Source of the DNA: Cryptomeria japonica
Taxonomy: Eukaryota; Streptophyta; Pinopsida; Cupressales; Cupressaceae
DNA: 64,000 bases
Reading direction: 5' to 3'
Assembly (NCBI RefSeq): GCF_030272615.1
Contig: NC_081406.1
Coordinates: 117,932,847 to 117,996,846, forward strand
Shown: positions 23,058 through 34,349 of the stretch, in pieces
How the letters are laid out: every line of letters begins with the position of its first letter
Position numbering within the stretch: the first letter of the stretch is position 1
Translations under genes and position numbers: made by a program
Notes under the pieces: model-generated
Told to the model about the DNA's origin: nothing
The model's database searches: none
Seen by the model: the letters and a program-made list of their open reading frames with translations, nothing else

Positions 23058-24964
23058 TTAGATAAAACTAGGATTGACCTAAACCATTACAAAACCACAT
23101 TGAAGGTGCACAAAATGGAGGAACTCAACTATAGTGAGACCACAAAATAAACAAAAAATAAAAATGGATAGAACAATTTTTGAAATGCAGCTTTTGACTA
23201 GAGCAACAAACCAATAGGAGTAAGGTCCCAAAGCCACAAACTACATAATCAGAACATAGGGGTTTAGGAATTAATCCCAAACCATCTTCTTGTAAACCCC
23301 CCTTGCATTGGAGCTGCTACAACCAAGGGGATAGTCCATAAATAATGGATTTTGAAAGGCTTCCCATAATAGTTTACCTATAGGTCCACCTTGAATCCCA
23401 GTCAGGGAATGAAACTACAACAATATGGAGACCCTTGAAAAGCTTATGGTAGAAGAAGCACCTAGCATTCCAAAATATCATTAAATAAAGTTACCATTGA
23501 ATGGACTAGTGCAAAAAAACTCGGAGGGTTTTGAAAGGAATATTTGAATCTTTTCTTGGTAGAAAACCCCATGCTCCAAATAGGAGGACCCAAGGGTGTT
23601 GCCTTAGTAGTGCACACCAGATGATTAATAGGGTAGGCAGAATAACAGAGCCCCATGAAAGTCACAACATCTATTAATGAAAGCCAAAGTCCATAGCAAG
23701 AACATACACAATGGAATTAGAGCCTTCTTTGGTTAAATGCACATAGTGTCATCAATGTACAACACACTTCCAAATCCCACCCACCACTATGAGTGAAACT
23801 CTAGCTTTGATAAGAATGTTGTCAACCTTAGAAAGAGAACTATCAAACCTCATAAACACCCATCACCAATTAAAACCTTAAAGAGCAATGCACCTCCTAG
23901 GGCTACATCCATAGGGCCACTAGGTAAAGAGTAGAGCAAACAAAACTCCTAGAACCCATACCCACAAGGATAAAAGATCTAAAAATAGTCACATAGAGGG
24001 GGAGACAAGCCCAAAAATCTCAAGATATCCACAAATAGCAAAGGAAACTACCTAGATATGTAATGAAGCATGCCCCTATAGGAATAAAGATATAGAGAAA
24101 GGGATCTCAACACAAAACCATACTCTCCATAGGGACCCATCTGCAAACAAGACATCTCCCCTTGAGAACCCAAAAAGAGACAAGGAACAAAGGATTTGGG
24201 AGAGGATGAGGAAAGGCACACCAAAGGCTAGAATACCAAGAAATCGTGGTTGCCTCAACAAAAATGCAAGAGCAACCTCCTACCCAACTTGAAACACTAG
24301 AGGGTTAGAAAAAAACTAGGTCAAAGGGGAAGCCCACACATCACATACCCCTACTCCTATCGAAAAGGCAAGTCCCTAAAACACCCCGAGACCACCATTG
24401 TTGCACTTAAAAAAACTAACTAGTAGTAGAAATAAAGACACACTCTAGGCATTTATTGCCACAAATCTTAGCACACATGACCATAAGGAAATTCCAAGAA
24501 GGGGCCTTCTCCCCATAAATTTTTTTTGAGGACCATGAATGTCCACATGCCAAGACAATCCATAGAAAACCCAATTGACAACAAACAAGCCCCACATGCT
24601 CCAATTTGTTGTGAATTTGATAAAAGAAACAAAAATGACCCACAAATAACACCAGGAGAATAAAACTATCACTATGAAGGCACATGGTCATCACATAGTC
24701 AACTACAACACTAGAAATAGTCTACCTTTGACCTCGTATAGGACACCACATGGAAGGAGACATGCCAAAACACCCCAAAACCAAAATGGCCCACAAGAGG
24801 GCAACACCATATACCAGAAAAAAAGGAACTCCATGGCTATCACTATCATCCATCTTGTTGCCCCTACCATCATCCTCATCCATTGCAACTTCTCCTCCTC
24901 CCAAAACCCTAGTGCTACCCTTGTTGCTAACTATCGCAAGCCATTTTGAGCCTTTGTGTTGATG
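23058..24964 (-). mobile_element. Segment present between matching blocks only in this copy; GT-rich on the minus strand
   Basis: The flanks 22945-23057 and 24965 onwards match sequences that are contiguous at 13.24 kb. This segment is therefore either an insertion here or a deletion there. The minus strand is GT-rich, and near 24900 it reads CTAGGGTTTTGGGAGGAGG, which resembles the start of a retroelement transcript. Frames such as 24416-24694 and 24703-24888 are Trp/Cys/Leu-rich and look like composition artefacts. No enzyme domain was found. Confidence 0.35.
24425..24964. repeat. Part duplicated at 26405-26934
   Basis: Shared landmarks include CATAAGGAAATTC.AAGAAGGGGCC and AGCCCCACATGCTCCAA, and the two run in parallel to the start of the next block. 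With 24965-26235 this makes a ~1.8-kb unit that is repeated directly at 26405-28230. Confidence 0.75.
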
Positions 24965-26108
24965 TTGTTGGTATTCATGTTAGCGACTTAATGCTCCAAA
25001 CCCCTATTGGTTTGATGTTCTTGTTGATTTTGTGCTCATGTTTAACTATTGAACTCATAGGATTATCTTATTTGTGCTAATGTTGTGAATTCATGTTGAC
25101 GATGAGGTCTCTCATTTGTGACCTCACTAGATTCAAACTAGACTAAAAATTCTTGTGCTACTGCCAAAAATTTAAAATGATAAAATTAATTACCTCTAAA
25201 GTGAAATAAAATTATCTCTTAGAAAAATAGATAAAATAAAATAATTCTTAAAATAAATATTGAAATCTATCACATCTCTCATATTTTATGTGTATAAAAT
25301 TTAAATAAATAAAATAACTTAAATTTTCATATGTCTAACAATTTTCTATATAAATATATTTAAAATTTATATTAATTAAAGGGGAAATGAATTTATAAAA
25401 CAATACAAAAATACTCTTTATTATACTTCAAAAGACATCTACTTGTCCCCCACATTTTTTAACTTTACCTTTAAATTCTCTTCACCACTTTTCCTATTTA
25501 AGAATGTAATAAGAACTTTTATCGACTTGTTATAAGGAACTTCATCATTAACTACTCCTCTTTCAAAATTTTATACTTTTAAAATTACACTTTGTCAAAT
25601 TTATAAATCATCGAGTATGTAAAAAATTGAAAATAGGGCTCTTAGTAAAATCCAATCTTGATTAACTTATGAGATGTGAGTTTTGTAATTTCTTATTAGT
25701 ATTCATTAGCTTGAAAAGCTTTGCTAATATTGATACAAATGGTAATTTGAATCACCATATATTTAATGAGACTATAGATATCTCTAGAAGATAAATTAAA
25801 GATTTATTTTCTCTTCCAAAAATTAGTACATCCTTATTGATCTAAAGTTCAAGTTTTAGCTATATGACTAGAACTTTCTTCAAATTTGAACATGCTTTTT
25901 AATGATTTTTCATTATTCATCCTCATAAAAAATATTATAATTTAATATAAGAAACCATACAAAATTATATTATAAAGATTCAAACATACATTATTAAAGA
26001 TACACCTATTAAATTATGAGAAAAAATTACACAAAATTAATATATAACTATAAATTTATACTTTAAACCATAAAACTAATACTATATACAGAGTTTGTAA
26101 AATGAAAT
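24965..26108. repeat. Tandem segment, copy 2
   Basis: This is the middle copy of the block described at 13237. It runs from GTTGTTGGTATTCATGTTAG to the gene end at ACTCTAATCCGGAG and is non-coding. Confidence 0.75.
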
Positions 26109-26240
26109 AAAAAATGCACTCTAATCCGGAGCCACAGCGCACCAATTTTCCTGCACTGAAATTATAGAAGATATTGACGTGCTACTTGCTTGTCGAGTGT
26201 TCTGGAGCTCTCCTGATAAAGTCAATATGCTGAACATGAT
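26109..26240 (-). pseudogene. Remnant of an LRK-D-type gene: kinase tail joined to an N-lobe scrap
   Basis: The minus strand holds the last ~100 bases of the kinase exon, including the sequence that encodes ENW....APD at the end of LRK-D. Upstream this is joined directly, near 26207, to a 25-base piece that encodes LYQESSRT in the LRK-D N-lobe. Relative to LRK-D about 755 bp (28227-28981) are deleted. Upstream of about 26240 the similarity stops, so ectodomain and promoter are gone. Confidence 0.8.
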
Positions 26241-26404
26241 GCAAAGATCATGCAATGCAAGCATGGTAGCGCCACTTGTAAAGCGCTCGCAGTGCATTGA
26301 ATTTCGATAACCTTATCGTGTGATACACTTTCCTTGTTCCTCCATTCTTTTTTCGCTGCGAGACCTCCTCATTAATTAATACTTCAATGCGTTATTGTGT
26401 GATG
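26241..26404. other. Short unique segment between tandem copies
   Basis: It is higher in GC than its flanks. It contains two GTGTGATGCGTG/GTGTGATACAC-like pieces near 26318 and 26397. No gene was recognised. Confidence 0.3.
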
Positions 26405-26934
26405 CGTGCGAGAAGCATTTAGTGCCACAAACCTTAGCACACATGGCCATAAGGAAATTCTAAGAAGGGGCCTTCTGCCCATTAAAAAATTATGAGGACC
26501 ATGAATGTTCGCATAGGAAGACAACCTATAGAGAACCCAACAGACAATAAACGAGCCCCACATGCTCCAACTTGTGGTGAATTTCATAAAAGAAGAAAAA
26601 ATGACCCACAAAATAACACTAGGAGAAGAGAACTATTAGTATGAAGGCATGCGATTGTCACATAGTCAGTGATGACACTATAAATAATCTACCTCTGACC
26701 TAGTATAGGACACCATGCAGAAGGAAACATGCCCAAACACCCCAAAACCAAAATGGCCTGCAAGAGGGCCACACCACAGACTAGATAAAAGGCCACTCCA
26801 TGGTTATCACTATCATCCATCCCGTTGCCATGGCCTTCATCCTCATCCTGTGTGACCTCTCCTCCTCCTAAAACCCTAGTGCTATCCTTCTTTCTTACCA
26901 TCGCAAGCCATATTGAGCCTCTGCATTGATGTTG
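26405..26934. repeat. Duplicate of 24425-24964
   Basis: See 24425-24964. A minus-strand frame at 26689-26901 aligns with 24722-24904 (GGGEV, then EDxGxGN.MDDSD.HG). It could be a vestige of a protein N terminus in the repeat, but it is short and unassigned. Confidence 0.7.
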
Positions 26935-28153
26935 TTGGCATTCATGTTAGTGACTTAATGCTCAAAACCCTTATTGGGTTGATGTGATTGATGATTTTCT
27001 GCTCATGTTTAGCTATTGAACTCATAGGATTATATTATTTGAGCTAATGTTTTGAATTCATTCTAAGGACGAGGTCTCTCATTTGTGACCTCACTAGATT
27101 CAAACTAGACTAAAAATTCTTGTGCTACTAACAAAAAATTAATATGATAAAATAAATTACTTGTAAAATGAAATAAAATTATCTCTTAGAAAAATAGATA
27201 AAATTAAATAATTCTTAAAATAAATATCAAATCTATCACATCTCTCATATTTTTGTGTGAAAAATTTAAATTAAAAAGCAACTTCAATATTCATATCTCT
27301 AACAATGTTTTATATAGATATATTTAAACTTTATATTAATCAAAGTACAAATGAATTTATTAAATACTACAAAAATATTGTTTATTATACTTCAAAAGGC
27401 ATCTACTTGTCCCCCACATTTTTTAACTTCACCTTTAAATTCTCTTCACCAATTTTTCTATTTAATAATGTAATAAGCTCCTTTGTTGACTTTTTATAAG
27501 GAACTTTATCATTAACTACTCTTCTCTTTCAAAATTTTGTACTTTAAAAATCACACTTTGTCAAATTTATACATTGAGTATGTAAAACTTGAAAATAAGG
27601 CTCTTAGAAAAATCCATTCTTGATTAAATTATGAAATGTGATTTTTGGAATTTCTTATTAGTACTAATTAGATAGAAAAGATTTGCTAATATTGATACAA
27701 ATGGTAATTTGAATCATAATATATTTTATGAGACTATAGATATCTCTAAGAGATAAATTAATGATTTATTTCCTCTTCCAAAAATTACTACATCATTATT
27801 GATCTAAAATTCAAGTTTTGACTATATGACTAGAACTTTCTTCAAATTTGAACATGCTTTTTAATGAATTTTCATTATTCATCCTCATAAAAAATATCAT
27901 AATTTTAAAAATATAAATAACCGTACAAAATTATATTACAAAGATTCAAACATACTCTATTAAATATACATATATTAAATTATTTGTTTTCAACCATTCA
28001 TATAATTTTTGAATGTCCATCAATAATTAAAAATTATTTAAATTTCTAGTCAGAAATAAATACACAATATTAATTTATAACTATAAATTTATCCTTTAAA
28101 CCATAAAACTAATACTATATACAAAATTTGTAAAACGAAATCAGAAATGCACT
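26935..28153. repeat. Tandem segment, copy 3 (3' flank of LRK-D)
   Basis: This is the third copy of the block described at 13237, leading directly into the LRK-D stop codon at 28154-28156. It is non-coding. Confidence 0.75.
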
Positions 28154-30426
28154 CTAATCCGGAGCCACACCGCGCCAGTTTTCCTGCACCGAAGTTACCG
28201 AAGATATTGACGTGCTGCTTGTCGAGTTCGAAGATTCTGTGCTTTCCCGCAGCATCTTCTTGATTTCTGTGAGACGGGCAACAACTTCTTTCATGGTTGG
28301 TCTAAAGTCCCTTTCTATTGCAAGCAACTCGAAGCCCAAGTCGGCAACTGCAGCAACAGTGATCTTCACCTCGTGATTTCTTCCCATCTTCAAATCTGGA
28401 TCGACCAATTCATCCAACACACCTCTTCTGATCTTGTCTGTGGCCATCTTAGCAAGGCTGATTTCGTTTCTATTTCGCATAATATCCACTTCTACTTAGG
28501 CAGAAATGATCTCCACAAGAACTACTCCTAAGCTGTATACATCAGACTTCTCGGTGAGCTGGAAGCATTCATGGTACAATGGGTCAACATACCCGGCTGT
28601 TCCTTGTGGAGCAGTTGTGACGTGTGAAACATTCACGGGCACCAATCTAGAAAGCCCAAAATCTGCAACTTTTACTCTGAAATGTTCATCGAGAAGAATG
28701 TTACTAGATTTAACATCTCTGTGAATTATGGGCGGATGGATGCTGTGGAGATACGCTAAGGCCTGAGCAGTTTCTATGGCGATGTTTAAGCGAGTTGCCC
28801 AAGGCAAGCCTGTGAGGGTTCTTCGGCTCGCATGAAGGTGATCAGACAAGGTCCCATTTGGCACAAACTGTTAAACAAGCAGTAGCATTGGACTCTGCAG
28901 GCACGTACAGCCATAGAGACGAACAAGGTTTGGATGACACAGGGATGACAATATTTGTACCTCGTTCATAAATTGTTCAAGTGTTCTGGAGCTCTCCTGA
29001 TAAAGCCTCTTCACTGCTACAGATCGTCCATCCACAAGGTTACCCAGGTAGACCACGCCAAACCCTCCATCTCCAAGTAAGTTATTTTCGTCAAAGAAAT
29101 TTGTCGCCTGCTGAAGTTCTTGATAGGGAAATATGGACAAACTGCCTATCGTATACATTGGACCGTAACCTGCATCCGTGCCGCTTCTCATATAATTACT
29201 GTAATCACCACGAATCTCTCGGGTATGAGCCCGCTTTCTTCTCTTCATATACAAAATACAAAGCACCGCTAGTGCTACCATCAGTGCGACTCCTCCCACG
29301 GCGCAACCTGTATTAACATTCTAATTAGATTTCACACTTTTTAAAAGTTAAGTAATTAATAGTATTTTAACCTTTCATTATTTACGTTATATCAATCGAA
29401 ATTCTTTACTAATACTAAACTTGGCAATATTTAAGAATAGTCTATCAAATGATGGAGATAACTGTAAGAGACAGAACAAACTGAGCCATTTCCCACGCAT
29501 ATTCAGCCTTGAAGTAAAAATTGTGAACATGATTAAAGAGGAAGGGATGCTTACCGAGAGCAATAGCAGTTTTATTAGCAGTCTCAGACCCACCTGCATG
29601 GGCTCAAATATAAACAATGGCAGAGATAGTTACTAGTAGTTTTTCCTTACACATAAAAGTTTGACGCTTTTTCTTCACCTCTCAATTAAATAGACAGGTA
29701 GTTACGACTCTTACCATGGCTCCACGATTTGCAACTCAATTTTTTCGAATTACTGGTGTCGTAAATGCAAAGCTCCTTGTTTTACTCGCAATGCTCACAA
29801 CCTTTGCTGATACTCCATTTTATTTTGAACCCATGCTTTATCCTTTGAAGCGATTGTAGATTAGTTTTGTCGACATTTTTAACAGGGAGATGCACTAGTG
29901 ATTTACAATACGTACCCAAATTCGAGTCTGAATAATACCAACTCTTTTTGTTACATTCTAAAGCATATGCTTCAGTGGGCATGTAGTCTTTGATTTCTTC
30001 TGCGCACTCTCCCCATAGACTAGTATTTATGTATTTGTCAGAAATACGAAACCGAGGACTAGACCAGAATTCCATTGTACGGTTATTGGTCGACGGGTTG
30101 CAAGCATCTCCCCACATATTTCTATCAACTATTCTCATATGATTGACATGACCCTCTTTCCGGTGGCCAAAATGTTCGAGTAGATAGTATTGATAGCCAC
30201 TGATGTTAATTGAAGTCATATTCAGTTGATGATCACAGTCAAGCTGAAGAGCAGGGTCACCACAGCCTCTGCTCTTTGGTCCGAAGGGATATTCGAAGGT
30301 TTGATTCCCACATTCAAAGATTCCTGGACAAGCTGCAGATGAAGGAGCGAGGCATGACATGAATTTTGTGAAGACAAGAGAAAGGATTTGCTCAGAATGG
30401 TAACGATGAAGGGACAGTCCTTCCAT
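28154..30426 (-). pseudogene. LRK-D: LRK10-like receptor with RD-type kinase, three in-frame stop codons
   Basis: Exon 1 is 29715-30426, exon 2 is 29555-29593 (39 nt) and exon 3 is 28154-29307, with phase-1 introns and good GT/AG ends. The frame is preserved throughout (634 codons) but is interrupted by TAA at 29782-29784 (codon 215, where LRK-C has Ser TCA), 28871-28873 (codon 396, where LRK-E has Tyr TAC) and 28496-28498 (codon 521, where LRK-E has Lys AAA). The ectodomain is very like LRK-C, with the same Cys pattern (CPGIFECG, GCGDPALQLDC). The kinase is of the other LRK10L class: GDGGFG, VAVKRL, HRDVKSSN (RD type), DFG and TAGYVDP. The absence of indels suggests recent inactivation. A 214-residue secreted ectodomain fragment is the longest product from the normal start. 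Sequencing error cannot be excluded, but three independent stops make it unlikely. Confidence 0.88.
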
Positions 30427-30558
30427 TTTCATCTACTTACAACAGTGAGAAGAAATGAGTTAAAACAGAGGAGCATGAACAACAGTTTAATAGCATAGGA
30501 GGACGACCAGAAACCAGAAAAATGATTAGTTGTGAGGAAACCATAACAAAAATACCGT

Positions 30559-30630
30559 AGTCAATACGCCAATTTGACTTGGCTTTCGATACTGACCTCA
30601 AAAGTCGGAGTCAATACACCAATTTGGCTC
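30559..30630. promoter_or_regulatory. Two inverted W-box pairs in the LRK-D promoter (second one degenerate)
   Basis: AGTCAA/TTGACT occurs at 30559-30579. At 30610-30630 the partner core is TTGGCT, which has lost the W-box match. The spacing (51 bp) and position match LRK-C. A TGACGTAC element lies near 30760, also as in LRK-C. Confidence 0.6.
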
Positions 30631-31074
30631 ACCCCTTATTTCGTTAAAGTCAAACTTCAACGCTTGAATCTCTTATAATTATGATTTACTAAATTCCACG
30701 CGCTTTCCTATCACATTGTAATAGAAACATCTGAGTTCGCGCGAAATTTACGTTTAGTTTGACGTACAGTCGAAAGTCGCTGATCATTGTAAGTTATGTT
30801 TGGGTTCTATGAAAATCACTCCACTAACACGGAAATTGCATCGAATGGATGGAAATATGAAATGTGGCACTGCCTATCGCGGCAGATCCGTAGCAATCTT
30901 CTGTTATCTTTTTGCTCTCTGATTTGCACGCTTGCCGTCTCGTACGATGCTTTGAGAAAGAAAAAAAAATTTCGATCAACACTTTGTCAATGCCCACGTT
31001 TTGTTCCTTTTGACTCTTGACTGAAGGCGGGGCTGATTTTTTTTAAAGTTTTCTAAAAATTAAAAAAAAGAGGG

Positions 31075-31235
31075 CAGGGGTCCCGCAGCCTCTCAGGGCC
31101 TTAGGCCCCCTTCACTAGTTGAGGGGATTAGGGGAAGGGGGCAAGGGAGATTTGGGGAAGGGGGCGCAAGGGTTCGCATAGGAATTTTGGGAGGGGCCTG
31201 AGAGTCGACGAGGTTGGGGGATTCCTCTTTTTTTT
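31075..31235. other. GC-rich island with G-quadruplex potential and a short inverted repeat
   Basis: Very G-rich DNA stands inside extremely AT-rich sequence. The plus strand has repeated G-runs at 31121-31165 (GGGG, GGGG, GGGGG, GGG, GGGG, GGGGG) separated by short loops. CTCTCAGG at 31090 pairs with CCTGAGAG at 31197. It could be the end of a decayed element or a structured non-coding sequence. No coding frame was seen. Confidence 0.5.
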
Positions 31236-32890
31236 TTAATATTTATTAAAATAAAAATGAATGAAATTAAAATATTAAAATTTTAAAGATTAATTAAAAT
31301 GAATAAAAATATAAAATAAATCATTTATAAAATTAATATAATATTAATAAATTATAATGATTAAATGTATATAATAAATAAAATTAAAATAATATAATAT
31401 TATAATTAATATTATTTATTTTTAAAATATTATTGTATTTATAAATTATGAATAAAATTAATATAATATTATATTTAGTTGACATGAATAATATAATTAT
31501 TCATTATAATATTTTTTTTTTTTATCATATATTGACTTTATCTATTGTATATAATATTTTTCTATTCATAATTATTTATTTTTAAATCATCTTTTTGATA
31601 AATCATAGAGAAAAAAGAACATTTTAATAAATTTCTAAACTAATATCCATAATCTATTTTACAATGTAAACATTATTTTTTCATGTGAATAAACTGCACA
31701 AAGTAAGGATTATCATGTTAATGAATCATTTTGAATAATGATTATGTTATATGGTTCCATTCCATGTCCACTAAATTTATTATTATGATACATGATAATA
31801 AATAATAAAATATAATAGTTAAGAGATTACTCAACCTTTTTACATTGATTGTATAGTTTTGAACACCTTTTTATTTTTTTATGGAATTATGTGTACAAAT
31901 AAAAATTAGTGAATCTAAGTCACTAGAAAGAAGTTTTAACTCACTTATTTTTCATTTTTGCTTCAAGCAAAAAAAGTTCCAAATATGTGGTTCAATAGAT
32001 GAATTTATAAATAAAATAGTTACTCAAATTGTCAAGCCAAAAATTATAATAAAATACCAAAGAGGATGGCAAAAATATTACACTTTTAATTCCTAGAATA
32101 ATGATTGAGCTATAGACCCTCTTCAAACAAGTTGAAATTAAGAACATGCATAACTATACAATTTGTCATAACTATAAATTATACACAAGGTGAAATGAAA
32201 CTAACTATTCATTATGTATAAGAAGAAAATTAACATTAAAACAAAAAATAGGATATTGAATGAGACACTTGAAATAGTTTATTTTTGGTTGCATTTGAAT
32301 GATAAATCAATAAATTTGTAATGTAATTGACTAAGAGACATAACTAAATGTTAACAATAATAACCCAAATTAAAGTATGTCGACACCTATGTTTGGTAAC
32401 ACATATTCATGTACTTAGCTAGAATCACAGTTTCTAAGCATAAACATGTATGAAGTTATAAGGGTTGAGCCATGTACATGTGGAGAAGGTTGAATAAAAT
32501 TTACTACCATATATTTCTAGTCATAAAAGTTTAAATTTAGAAGCATGTTAATAATATGATTAAATTTTCTTAATTATAACATTGAGAGTGAGATAATCAT
32601 TAAGGTATACATTATAAATTTACTTAAAAAATGTACAAAAAAACTAGAGATGTTAAGCTATGTTTGCTTGAAACTCTTAGATGCTCTACCAATTTCTACT
32701 CCCTTGTAATTATATAAAAGAAAAAAATGATGTACATACATAATATGAAAGTCAAAAGTACAATATACAAATGATGTGTCTATTGTGAATCTTGAAGCTA
32801 CTCCCTCCATGCTCTCATTTTAAAAGTGGAAGGTAATCAAATTTACACATTGAAACAATATATTTCCTCCCTAACCATTAGTATAGAAAA
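31236..32890. other. Extremely AT-rich spacer
   Basis: Long runs of A and T, especially at 31220-31620. Nothing was recognised. Confidence 0.5.
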
Positions 32891-33780
32891 TTATTTGTAA
32901 TAGTATTGATCATGATCGTCCATTCTACTGTCATCAAAATCTGTACATTACATATTGTAGTTATAAATTAATTTATAAATTTAATCTTCAAACTTGTTAG
33001 AAAAGTATTTCATAATTTTTTACCTTCTCCAATTTGCATTGCCTTTGTTATTTCAGGTGTTTGGTTAAGATCAATATGAAATGGTAAGCTATGATGTCCA
33101 CTATTTTGTTGATCATCTAAAACTGTATTCACGTGTACATTCAATAAATCAACATAGAAAAAATGTTACTTGTGTAATATTGGAATATGCAATTAATGTA
33201 GATAATATTGACATTCTAATTACTTGGAATGGTTTGTTGAAATATTTGATTTGAAAAATATCGATAGCTAAAGATGGTTGAGTTCCAAAAAATGTACCCA
33301 CTAGTTGCTTGATTAAGTATAGAAAAGAGGTTAGAAATAAAAAACCTAGTAATATTATAATTAATGAATCAACAAATTAAATTGTTAGGAAATTACCATC
33401 TATAATTTGCATATCATCTACTGTTGATTGGTTTAGATCAATAAAAAAGGGCAATCGACATCCTCGAGTATTCTCTTGATCGTCCAAAGCTACAATCACA
33501 TATTTTTAACATATGAAATAAAAGGAAGAATTATATTACAATGAAACTGTAAAATAAATTAGAATCAATGTACTCACTATGTTGTTCCCTTATAGTAGCC
33601 ACTTCTTCTTGTATGGAAATGCCTGAACAATTTAAGACACTTTTTTTCTTTTATTTTCTACTAGTTGTACAAGGGAACCAGAATTCTTCATGCTTTGCTA
33701 CTCTTTCATTTAAATCTTGATGAATGGCATTGCGCCTTCGATGAAGAGAATGGTGTTTGTGCATTTTGTTTGGACTAAAC
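32891..33780 (-). pseudogene. Remnant of a small multi-exon gene with two duplicated exons
   Basis: Four likely exons read leftwards. The first ends at 33578 (basic RRRNAIHQDLNERV, then EEFWFPC, an internal TAA at 33651-33653, then EEVATIREQH). Exon A is 33397-33489 (93 nt), exon B is 33024-33122 (99 nt) and a last exon is 32891-32940 (DFDDSRMDDHDQYYYK, stop). All junctions are phase 1 with GT donors and AG acceptors. Exons A and B are homologous: both read LDDQ.N.....LPF.IDLNQ. Exon B contains DLNQTP, which matches the DLNxxP form of the EAR repression motif. I do not recognise the family. It may be a captured host gene piece or part of a DNA transposon. The start of the gene was not found, and the TAA argues that it is dead. 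Confidence 0.5.
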
Positions 33781-33959
33781 CATGGAGATTTTAGTCTCAT
33801 GGACATGTCCTCTGAGCCAAGAATTGATGAAAACTTTGAAGAGGAAGAAAGAGATGCATCAAAATATTTTTTATTTATCTCTCAACACATTCAATAAAAA
33901 TGAGTTTTTTCATCTTGTTTGGTTGGTAGATTTTGTAGCAATGAATTCATATAGTCAAC

Positions 33960-34344
33960 TGAGACCATACAAGATGAAGTGGAAAAGTTGAAGTAGGCTC
34001 AGGCCCTGTTTGCACGCAAGTATGAGGAAAAGGTCAGAGGCACAATTTTGAAGTTTGCTGACACGATAGGGGCTTCTATTGTTCATATATACATGAAAAT
34101 AATTTTGAGCACGTTGATTGATCTAAAGGAAGACAGGGCTACTCTGGAGTCAATTTTGAATAAGTGGATGGCAAGGGAAGCAAATTTGGAACTGATGTGT
34201 TCATCTTATGAAGAGGTAGAAGCTGATGCCAATATTAAATCCACATGTGAGTTGGTTAAAGGTATTTCTAGGTTAGCAAAAGGAAGAGTTGGTTTAGAGA
34301 GAAAGGCCAACCTATACAGAGAAGACAGGGAAATCAAAATTTGA
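33960..34344 (+). pseudogene. Coiled-coil-like coding fragment of unknown origin
   Basis: One frame, with a TAG near 34003, reads DEVEKLK, then AQALFARKYEEKV and on through an ATG at 34048 to a TGA at 34342-34344 (LKEDRATLESILNKW, then ELVKGISRLAKGR). It is helical, charged and Cys-poor. It ends where LTR-like sequence begins at about 34350. It may be the end of an ORF of another retroelement, perhaps related to the coiled coil at 46659-47363, but the similarity is too weak to claim. Confidence 0.35.
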
Positions 34345-34349
34345 GAACA

